A stretch of 5,001 nt of DNA from Ignavibacteriales bacterium (GTDB lineage: Bacteria; Bacteroidota; Ignavibacteria; Ignavibacteriales; Melioribacteraceae): the NCBI GenBank assembly GCA_020635285.1, contig JACKAB010000019.1, forward strand, positions 1 through 5,001, given 5' to 3'. This document shows, one piece after another, positions 1 through 5,001 of this stretch. The position numbers were made by a program, and so were the translations under genes. Below the pieces are notes generated by a model. That model ran no database searches and was not told the origin of the DNA. It worked only from the letters and a program-made list of their open reading frames with translations. How positions within the stretch are numbered: position 1 is the stretch's first letter; each line of letters starts with the position of its first letter.

Positions 1-415
1 ATCATCTCCTGGTTCCATCGTGTTTAGTATTGGTGATTTTTCTACAAATTATTTTTCTTATGCATATTTGGCATACAGTATTAATGTGTTCTATGTCTCT
101 ATTACAGATGTTGAATCAGATAAAAATTTATCTGCTCAATTTGAACTTAGTCAAAATTATCCAAATCCATTTAATCCAACAACAATAATTAAATACAGTG
201 TCCCTAATGTAGTCTCGAACTTTAGCTCGAACAATGTTGAATTAAAAGTATATGATGTTCTTGGTAGAGAAATCAAAACTTTGGTCAACCAAAAACAAAA
301 AGCAGGAAATTACGAAGTTTCATTTGATACAAAAGAACTTTCAAGCGGAGTATACTTTTATAGACTTCAATCCGGAGATTTTATTCAAACTAAGAAAATG
401 ATGTTGCTGAAATAA
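1..415 (+). CDS. 3' end of a T9SS-exported protein with C-terminal sorting domain (5' partial)
   Basis: The reading frame is open from position 2 to the TAA at 413-415 (137 residues visible), so the gene starts before the window; the GTG at 20 is only an internal valine codon. Residues about 47-137 form a typical type IX secretion C-terminal sorting domain (TIGR04183 style). It opens with FELSQNYPNPFNPTT, continues with strand motifs KVYDVLGREIKTL and GVYFYRLQSGD, and ends in the basic/hydrophobic tail KKMMLLK. By family knowledge this domain takes proteins from the periplasm through the outer-membrane T9SS translocon to the cell surface or medium, usually with removal of the domain. The first ~45 residues (rich in Ser, Tyr, Phe) are the end of the passenger region; I do not recognise its function. 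The domain has a short Ser/Asn-rich insert (about residues 71-78) between its first strands. A terminator follows at once, so this is the last gene of its transcript. Confidence 0.9.
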   Translation, partial: SSPGSIVFSIGDFSTNYFSYAYLAYSINVFYVSITDVESDKNLSAQFELSQNYPNPFNPTTIIKYSVPNVVSNFSSNNVELKVYDVLGREIKTLVNQKQKAGNYEVSFDTKELSSGVYFYRLQSGDFIQTKKMMLLK

Positions 416-441
416 ATTTCTTAAAATTATATTTTCAATTT

Positions 442-465
442 AGCCCGTTTATAGCGGGCTTTTTT
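442..465 (+). terminator. Rho-independent terminator after the T9SS-cargo gene
   Basis: A 6-bp perfect G+C-rich stem, AGCCCG (442-447) with CGGGCT (455-460), encloses the 7-nt loop TTTATAG and runs directly into six T residues (460-465). It begins 27 nt after the stop codon at 415. In such an A+T-rich background this is a convincing intrinsic terminator. It isolates the kinase gene from the upstream transcript and makes a start for the kinase at 466 implausible. Confidence 0.88.
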
Positions 466-499
466 GTGAAATATGCAAAATTTAAATTTGTCATATTTT

Positions 500-528
500 T
501 TGAAATCGTTAACCATATCATAAATAAT
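500..528 (+). promoter_or_regulatory. Candidate sigma70-like promoter for the histidine kinase gene
   Basis: TTGAAA (500-505) and AATAAT (523-528) each match the primary sigma factor hexamers at five of six positions and are separated by exactly 17 nt. They lie between the upstream terminator and the kinase ATG at 583, where a promoter is required. The region is almost pure A+T, so chance matches are likely, and Bacteroidota-type promoters differ (TTTG / TAnnTTTG). Treat it as a best guess. Confidence 0.35.
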
Positions 529-582
529 TTTAATTATTTTTTTTATATTAAATTTTCATTAAATCAAATCAGTCAAATTATC

Positions 583-3537
583 ATGAAATTTTTAATACTA
601 ATTTTAACACTTATTGTATCGCAAACTTTTGCTCAAATAAAAGTTCATAAACATCTAACAATTGATGATGGACTTATAAGCAATGAAGTTTTGAGTATAG
701 TTCAAGATAGTAAAGGCTATATGTGGTTTGCAACCTTTAAAGGAATTAGTATTTGGGATGGAAATAATTTTAAAAATATAAAAAAAGAAAATGGACTCAC
801 TTCTTCTGCTGTACTAAATCTTCTTGAAACTTCCGACTCAACAATGGTAATTAATACTTTTGGAAAAGGAATTGTAACAATTAAAAATAATGTTTTTGAT
901 ACTATTGATACTGAAGATGGTTTAACAACAAATTTCGTAACAAAAATCAGATTACTAAATGATGAACCAATAATTGTTTCATCGGCACCGCAAGTTTTAC
1001 AGAACGGAAAGTTAAAATCTTTTTTAGCAAAACCAGAACTTATAAATGGACCAATAACAGATTTTATTATTGATGGAGATGGAACTATTTATATAACAAG
1101 CCGAAATGGATTTTATGTAAAAACCAAAGACAAGGAAACTCTTTACACAACAAAAGATGGTCTGTTAACAAACATTACCAGTTTCCTAAAAAAAGATTTT
1201 AATGGAAATATATTAATAGGATCCTCATTAGGATTAAATAAATATAATAATGGAATTATTTCAACACTTGAATTTAACGGCAAACCGGTTAATTGGACAA
1301 TTGCAGATATTCTTTGTGCAAAGGATGGAACAAATTATTATTCAGGTGATAATGGTTTGCTGATTGAAAAAAATGGAAAAGTTGAATTACTTACAATTGA
1401 AAATGGATTGTTAGAAAATCCAATATTTACTCTTGGTGAAGACAAAAGCGGGAATATCTATTTAGGTTATTCCAGAGGCGGTATAAGTATTTATACACCC
1501 GAAAAATTTACAAATTATGAAGGTGAGGAATTTGCAGCTAATTCAATTTTGCAATATAATAATGAATTTTTATTGGGTACTGAAAACGGAATTGCTGTTC
1601 TGAGTGATAAAAGCATTAAATCGATTACAATGAAAAATGGAATTATCAGTAATTATATTAGATCTATTACAAAAAAAAATAATGATATTTTTATTGGAAC
1701 TGACGCTGGTCTTAACATTTTAAACAAAAATAAAATTATCTCTTCAATCAAAACTGATAAAGCTACACAAGGAATTTATGATATTGAATTTTCAAAATTT
1801 GGCGACTTGGTTTTAAGTGTAAGAAGACAAGGAATTACTTTGATTAGCGACCAAAAAAATTATCAAAATCCTTTTATCACTAGTTTTATTAATACGATCG
1901 ACACAACAAATAAAGGAAATGCAAGAGGACATGGTGCAAATGTTTTTTTGAGTAAAAAAAATAATAATGATAAAATTAACGGAAAAATTTTCAACTACAT
2001 AAATCGTTCAAATGGTATACTCAGTAGTTGGATTTTGGATATGTTATTTACAAGAGACTCAACTTTAGTTTTGGGTTATCATGGAAGCGGAGTTAGTTTT
2101 TATAAAAATGGAATTTTGAAACATTTTGGAAAAGACGAAGGATTATCAAACGGAATCGTTCAAATCTTATTAGAAGATTCTGAAAATAATTTATGGATTG
2201 GTACTGCTCAAGGAGGAATTTGTATTTATAAGAATGGTATAATTGTAGATACATTAAATGTTAAAAAAGGACTTACATCCGATGACGTAAGAGGAATAGT
2301 TCAATATTCAAATAATTTATTTTACGTAATAACAGATAATGGCTTGAATGTAATTACAAAAAAAGGAAATGATTTTTTTATTCGACAAATAAAAAAAGAA
2401 GATGGATTGATTTCAAATAATTGTAACCGTAATGCATTATATGTTGATAATGACAAAAACTTGTGGATTGGTACAACAAAAGGAGTTTCTATATTTAATC
2501 CTAAAACAGATAAGCCAATTACAGAACCACCCAAAGTATATATAACCGGTTTGGAAGTTTTTAATGAATCTTTCCCTTTGGAAAAATTGAAAAACTCTAA
2601 TAGATTAAATTACGATCAAAATTATCTGAAGTTCATTTATTCCGGAATAAATCTTTCAGCTCCGAAAAAAACAATTTATAAATACAAACTTGTCGGCGTT
2701 GATAAAGATTGGGTTACAAGTAAAGAAAATAATGTTCAATATACCAGTTTGGAAAAAGGTGAATATCTTTTTGAGGTTAAAGCTAAAAACCAGTGGGGAT
2801 ATTGGAGTGAACCTGCACAGTTGGCATTTGTGATAAATCCGGCTTGGTGGGAAACTTGGTGGACAAGATTAATGTTTGTTGTAACTTTGGGATTTTTATT
2901 GTGGCTGGCGTTCCAGTACAGATTAAATTATTTACTAAAATTGGAAAGATTAAGAACAAAAATTGCAAGTGATCTTCATGATGAAGTTGGTTCTATGCTT
3001 ACGCAAATTTCATTAAATGTTGATTTTTTATCTTTCACAAATGATGAAAAAAAGAAAGAAGAAAAATCAAATTTTATACGAAGCAAAAGCAAAGAAATAA
3101 TAAGTATTATGAATGATATTGTTTGGTCAATCGATTCTCGGAACGATAATCTTGAAAGTTTGGTGGGTCGAATTAATAATTTCGCTTTTGATCATTGTTC
3201 ACAAAAAGACATATCTTTAAATTTTATTAAGAATATTGATAATCCTAATAAACCTCTAAAAATAACATTCCGACAAAATATTATGCTCATTGCAAAAGAG
3301 GCAATAAACAATGCAGTTAAATATTCAGATTGTTCCGAGCTAATAGTTAAAATTAAAAATTCAAAGAATGGGTTTGAATTACTCATAAAGGATAATGGAA
3401 AAGGTTTTGATATTGAGAATGTTAGAAAAGGTAGTGGATTAAAAAATATGAAAATGCGTGCCGAATCAATTAACGCAAAAATAGATTTCACCAATGAAAA
3501 TGGATTTTCAGTAAAAGTAACAAAAGATAAAATTTAA
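583..3537 (+). CDS. Two-component sensor histidine kinase: periplasmic Reg_prop beta-propeller, Y_Y_Y, TM, HisKA_3, HATPase_c
   Basis: The protein has 984 residues and is an inner-membrane kinase that senses a periplasmic signal and phosphorylates a response regulator. I chose the ATG at 583 because it starts a clean signal peptide (MKFLILILTLIVSQTFA, likely cleaved before Gln18). The frame stays open back to a GTG at 466, but that codon abuts the terminator T-run. No Shine-Dalgarno is visible, as is common in this group. Residues ~20-650 carry Reg_prop blades: DGL/NGL-type turns with Gly at 30, 71, 113, 193, 275, 353, 478, 520, 563 and 608, and blade cores such as NLWIGTAQGG and NLWIGTTKG. 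Y_Y_Y spans ~695-751 (IYKYKLVG ... WGYWSEPAQ). A WWETWW segment leads into one membrane helix (~762-779). HisKA_3 (~790-860) has phosphoacceptor His799 in SDLHDEVGS. HATPase_c (~895-984) has the N box EAINN (Glu906, Asn910), G1 DNGKGF (937-942) and G2 GSGLKNM (950-956), so it looks catalytically intact. No HAMP, receiver or HTH domain follows, so output must go to a separate regulator, most likely the one encoded at 3642-4271. The ligand cannot be read from the sequence. Confidence 0.93.
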   Translation: MKFLILILTLIVSQTFAQIKVHKHLTIDDGLISNEVLSIVQDSKGYMWFATFKGISIWDGNNFKNIKKENGLTSSAVLNLLETSDSTMVINTFGKGIVTIKNNVFDTIDTEDGLTTNFVTKIRLLNDEPIIVSSAPQVLQNGKLKSFLAKPELINGPITDFIIDGDGTIYITSRNGFYVKTKDKETLYTTKDGLLTNITSFLKKDFNGNILIGSSLGLNKYNNGIISTLEFNGKPVNWTIADILCAKDGTNYYSGDNGLLIEKNGKVELLTIENGLLENPIFTLGEDKSGNIYLGYSRGGISIYTPEKFTNYEGEEFAANSILQYNNEFLLGTENGIAVLSDKSIKSITMKNGIISNYIRSITKKNNDIFIGTDAGLNILNKNKIISSIKTDKATQGIYDIEFSKFGDLVLSVRRQGITLISDQKNYQNPFITSFINTIDTTNKGNARGHGANVFLSKKNNNDKINGKIFNYINRSNGILSSWILDMLFTRDSTLVLGYHGSGVSFYKNGILKHFGKDEGLSNGIVQILLEDSENNLWIGTAQGGICIYKNGIIVDTLNVKKGLTSDDVRGIVQYSNNLFYVITDNGLNVITKKGNDFFIRQIKKEDGLISNNCNRNALYVDNDKNLWIGTTKGVSIFNPKTDKPITEPPKVYITGLEVFNESFPLEKLKNSNRLNYDQNYLKFIYSGINLSAPKKTIYKYKLVGVDKDWVTSKENNVQYTSLEKGEYLFEVKAKNQWGYWSEPAQLAFVINPAWWETWWTRLMFVVTLGFLLWLAFQYRLNYLLKLERLRTKIASDLHDEVGSMLTQISLNVDFLSFTNDEKKKEEKSNFIRSKSKEIISIMNDIVWSIDSRNDNLESLVGRINNFAFDHCSQKDISLNFIKNIDNPNKPLKITFRQNIMLIAKEAINNAVKYSDCSELIVKIKNSKNGFELLIKDNGKGFDIENVRKGSGLKNMKMRAESINAKIDFTNENGFSVKVTKDKI

Positions 3538-3564
3538 TTTTTAGAAAAATTCTCTAGGATGATC

Positions 3565-3614
3565 ATTCCGGTTAAAAGAATTTATCTGCAGTAGGCATAA
3601 GTGAATAACGGAAT
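3565..3614. repeat. Imperfect inverted repeat in the convergent kinase/regulator spacer
   Basis: ATTCCGGTTA (3565-3574) is matched by TAACGGAAT (3606-3614): nine pairs with a single bulged G, around a 31-nt loop. It lies in the 104-bp gap between the converging stops of the kinase and the regulator. It could act as a weak bidirectional transcript-end structure, but neither side carries a proper U-tract next to the stem and the loop is long. It is therefore not called a terminator. It could also be the remnant of a small dispersed repeat. Confidence 0.35.
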
Positions 3615-3641
3615 CTAAGTATTATTTAATTTAACAGAAAT

Positions 3642-4271
3642 TTAAATTTCCCCCCTATTTAATTTTGCAATTGCTTCTGTGTTGGAATTAACATGTAATT
3701 TTTTATAAATGTTTTTTAAATGAAATTTTATTGTTTCCAATGAATTATTACAATTTGCGGCAATCATTTTATAGCTTTGACCATCAGCTAAATATTTAAG
3801 GACTATTTTTTCTTTTTTTGTTAAAATCGATTTTTCTTCAATCGGTTTATTTTGATTAAAATATTCAATAACACTTTTTGCAATTGAAGGAGACATTGGA
3901 GCTCCGTTATTAGCCACTTCAATTATTGCTCGTTTAATATCAAGCAAAGGAGTGCTTTTTAAAATATAACCTGATGCACCTTTTTTTAATGCATCAAAAA
4001 TTTTAGAAGGTTCGTCATGAATTGTAAATAAAATTATTTCAGAATTTGACAATTTTTTTTTAATTATTTCAATTGCAGATAGGCCGGAAATTCCCGGCAA
4101 ACCAATATCTAAAATTATTACATCTGGATTTAATTCGGTTGGCTGTTTGACAAGATATTCTTCAACAGAAGCAGCAGCAGTATTCATTAATAATTCAGGC
4201 TGCAATCCGATAAACTCACTTACCGTATTTCTAATTTCTTCTATATCTTCTATTATATCAACTGAAATCAT
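3642..4271 (-). CDS. NarL/FixJ-family response regulator (REC + LuxR-type HTH)
   Basis: The protein has 209 residues, the normal size for this family, and is a cytoplasmic DNA-binding transcription factor activated by phosphorylation. The receiver domain (~1-120) shows the acidic pair Glu8/Asp9, phosphoacceptor Asp55 in DVIILDIGLPG, Thr83, Tyr102 and the conserved Lys105 in GYILKS. A linker leads to a LuxR-type helix-turn-helix (~148-205): LTKKEKIVLKYLADGQS, then the recognition region SLETIKFHLKNIYKKLHV and NTEAIAKL. The ATG at 4271 is fixed by an in-frame TAA only two codons upstream (4275-4277); no Shine-Dalgarno is visible. HisKA_3 kinases normally signal to NarL-type regulators, so the kinase at 583-3537 is the natural partner, although it converges from the other strand. 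The usual Arg of the LuxR 'sRteA' motif is Asn197 here, and the second helix (MIAANCNN) diverges from consensus, so its operator may be unusual. The target genes are unknown. Confidence 0.93.
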   Translation of the reverse strand: MISVDIIEDIEEIRNTVSEFIGLQPELLMNTAAASVEEYLVKQPTELNPDVIILDIGLPGISGLSAIEIIKKKLSNSEIILFTIHDEPSKIFDALKKGASGYILKSTPLLDIKRAIIEVANNGAPMSPSIAKSVIEYFNQNKPIEEKSILTKKEKIVLKYLADGQSYKMIAANCNNSLETIKFHLKNIYKKLHVNSNTEAIAKLNRGEI

Positions 4272-4316
4272 AGGTTAATATACAACATCAAAATTTAAAT
4301 TTAAATCCCCCATTTG

Positions 4317-4332
4317 AGTAGGTTAAACTACT
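4317..4332. promoter_or_regulatory. Operator-like near-palindrome between regulator and exported-protein genes
   Basis: AGTAGGTTAAACTACT pairs at seven of eight positions about its centre (AGTAG / CTACT arms with a TTAA core). It lies 46-61 bp upstream of the regulator start and 113-128 bp upstream of the divergent ATG at 4445. The TAGGTTAA word inside it recurs at 4271-4278, and GTAGGTT (4318-4324) has an inverted copy at 4362-4368. NarL-type regulators bind short dyads as dimers, so autoregulation or control of the divergent gene is possible. This is inference only; no binding-site consensus is known for this protein. Confidence 0.35.
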
Positions 4333-4380
4333 AAATTATTTTTCACTTTTCACTTTATCAAAACCTACCCTAATTCGTTA

Positions 4381-4424
4381 TTGTGAAATAATTCTTGTAA
4401 ACATATTTTGATTTCAAAATTTTG
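4381..4424 (+). promoter_or_regulatory. Probable promoter region of the exported-protein gene, elements ambiguous
   Basis: Two overlapping readings are possible upstream of the ATG at 4445. One is sigma70-like: TTGTGA (4381-4386), a 17-nt spacer and TATTTT (4404-4409), four of six matches each. The other is Bacteroidota-like: TTG (4395-4397), 19 nt, then AAATTTTG (4417-4424), which misses TAnnTTTG only at its first base. A promoter is needed somewhere here because the gene is divergent from its neighbour. The exact element cannot be decided by eye. Confidence 0.3.
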
Positions 4425-4433
4425 TATTTCAAA

Positions 4434-4439
4434 AAGAGG
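4434..4439 (+). promoter_or_regulatory. Ribosome binding site for the exported-protein gene
   Basis: AAGAGG lies 5 nt before the ATG at 4445. It is the only clear Shine-Dalgarno-like site at a start codon in this window, and it decides the start of the last gene in favour of 4445 over the internal ATG at 4589. Confidence 0.65.
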
Positions 4440-4444
4440 CAAAA

Positions 4445-5001
4445 ATGAACTTAACAAATAATAAAATCGAATTACTTGCCCGCCGTCTTTTAGGTGGGTC
4501 ATTCCCAAATATTTCTATTAATGATGAATACAGTCAAGCCATTAAGAATCCACAAAAGAATAAAATTGACCATTCAATAACAATTATAATGATTGTATTT
4601 GTAATTGTACTTTTTTCATCAATACAGTTTTTTGCTGCATCAGCATTAAATGGTAATTATACAATTAATACTTCTGGCGGTGATTATACAACAATAGCAG
4701 CGGCAGTTTCTGATCTTTATGCAAATGGTATTTCCGGTCCGGTTACTTTTACAATTGAAGGGACATTTAATGAACAAATAGATTTAGATGGCGCTATAAG
4801 TGGAAGCAGTAAATCTAATCCAATCATTTTTATGGGCGGAAAGGTTACATATACAGCAACAACATCTGCAGATAATTTTGTAGTACGAATTAATTCTGCA
4901 AATTATATAGAATTTATCAATAATATTTTTACCGCTGGGGGCACAACATATGCAAGGATTATTTATTCAGAAGCTCCAAATGGAAATATTACTTTTGATG
5001 G
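4445..5001 (+). CDS. N-terminal part of an exported, probably parallel beta-helix surface protein (3' partial)
   Basis: The frame is open from the ATG at 4445 to the window edge (185 full codons), with a good ribosome binding site. Residues 1-43 are a polar, basic N-terminal extension (…KIELLARRLLGGSFPN…, then KNPQKNK). Residues ~44-63 are strongly hydrophobic (ITIIMIVFVIVLFSSIQFF), followed by AASA, a plausible signal-peptidase site near residue 67. The exported part starts NYTINTSGGDYTTIAAAVSDL, then GPVTFTIEGTFNEQI. This pattern is typical of the opening of large secreted right-handed beta-helix (pectate-lyase-like) proteins in Bacteroidota and Ignavibacteria. The following NPIIFMGG, NYIEFINNIFTAGG and NGNITFD segments fit beta-helix rungs. 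Proteins of this type usually end in a T9SS sorting domain, which would lie outside the window. Its substrate or role is unknown. It is transcribed divergently from the response regulator and could be a regulated target. An uncleaved membrane anchor is the alternative to a signal peptide. Confidence 0.8.
   Translation, partial: MNLTNNKIELLARRLLGGSFPNISINDEYSQAIKNPQKNKIDHSITIIMIVFVIVLFSSIQFFAASALNGNYTINTSGGDYTTIAAAVSDLYANGISGPVTFTIEGTFNEQIDLDGAISGSSKSNPIIFMGGKVTYTATTSADNFVVRINSANYIEFINNIFTAGGTTYARIIYSEAPNGNITFD
4479..4498 (+). other. G+C-rich hairpin in the early coding region of the exported-protein gene
   Basis: CCCGCC (4479-4484) can pair with GGTGGG (4493-4498) in the mRNA, with one G-U pair and an 8-nt loop, inside codons 12-18. 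It is among the most G+C-rich patches in a very A+T-rich window. It may only reflect the codons for Ala-Arg-Arg and Gly-Gly, or it may influence early translation. No function can be assigned. Confidence 0.3.

Noticed and set aside
20..22. GTG at 20 as the start of a short complete protein
   Set aside because: The frame is open to the left edge and a T9SS sorting domain is always the tail of a longer exported protein, so this is an internal codon.
466..582. N-terminal extension of the kinase starting from GTG at 466
   Set aside because: It would begin directly after the terminator T-run, would overlap the only candidate promoter, encodes a low-complexity Phe/Asn/Ile stretch, and would bury the clear signal peptide that begins at 583.
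2322..3494. Minus-strand open frames at 2322-2534, 2783-2968 and 3192-3494
   Set aside because: All lie inside the kinase gene, opposite strongly conserved Reg_prop, Y_Y_Y, HisKA_3 and HATPase coding sequence, and their translations show no recognisable domain.
3536..3551. AATTTTT-AG-AAAAATT inverted repeat at the kinase stop codon as a terminator
   Set aside because: The stem is A/T-only with a loop of about two bases and no following T-run; it would be unstable and is expected by chance in this composition.
4275..4313. 12-codon minus-strand upstream ORF (MGDLNLNFDVVY) ending 3 nt before the regulator ATG
   Set aside because: It has no ribosome binding site and no attenuator-like codon run, and its sequence is largely the A/T palindrome; it probably arises by chance. 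Its in-frame stop is useful for fixing the regulator start.
4280..4345. Promoter for the response regulator on the minus strand
   Set aside because: Only weak hexamer matches were found (for example TTTAAC, 17 nt, TTAAAT). One must exist in this region but no particular pair stands out.
4340..4353. Tandem TTTTCAC x2
   Set aside because: A two-copy 7-nt repeat in A+T-rich intergenic DNA is weak evidence for any function, and it is far too short for a CRISPR or iteron array.
4589..4591. Internal ATG at 4589 as the start of the exported protein
   Set aside because: A product starting there would lack any basic residues before the hydrophobic core, and the ATG at 4445 has a clear ribosome binding site with an uninterrupted frame.

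Overview
The window is strongly A+T-rich, and the coding sequence uses A/T-ending codons throughout. The C-terminus of the first gene is a type IX secretion (T9SS) sorting domain of the 'QNYPNPFNPTT ... YDVLGREI ... GVYFYRLQSG ... KKMMLLK' style. Together with a propeller/Y_Y_Y histidine kinase and a secreted beta-helix-like protein, this points to the Bacteroidota/Chlorobiota/Ignavibacteriota (FCB) group. Ignavibacteria are the best guess. The assignment rests on recognised protein style, not on a marker gene.

Layout. (1) Positions 1-415, + strand: the 3' end of a gene for a T9SS-exported protein, followed by a clear rho-independent terminator at 442-465. (2) Positions 583-3537, + strand: a 984-residue sensor histidine kinase with a signal peptide, a large periplasmic beta-propeller sensor built from about 41-residue Reg_prop blades, a Y_Y_Y domain, one membrane helix, a HisKA_3 dimerisation/phosphoacceptor domain and an HATPase domain. 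(3) Positions 3538-3641: a convergent spacer with an imperfect inverted repeat. (4) Positions 3642-4271, - strand: a 209-residue NarL/FixJ-type response regulator. (5) Positions 4272-4444: a divergent intergenic region with a near-palindrome and repeated TAGGTT words. (6) Positions 4445 to the right edge, + strand: the start of a large exported protein with a long N-terminal extension, a hydrophobic export segment and a parallel beta-helix-like exported region; it runs off the window.

How the genes may work together. The kinase (HisKA_3, NarX/DegS class) and the regulator (REC plus LuxR-type HTH) belong to the families that normally pair, so they are very probably a cognate two-component system. 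They are encoded tail to tail on opposite strands, not as an operon. The kinase has no fused REC or AraC output domain, unlike the hybrid two-component systems of gut Bacteroides, so it needs a separate regulator. The regulator is divergent from a gene for a cell-surface or secreted protein, and the shared upstream region holds operator-like dyads. A plausible but unproven model is that the pair responds to a periplasmic ligand and controls the neighbouring exported protein and the regulator's own gene.

No RNA genes, CRISPR arrays, transposases or phage genes are visible. The components belong to known families. The less ordinary points are the gene arrangement, the repeats around the regulator and the extended N-terminus of the last protein.
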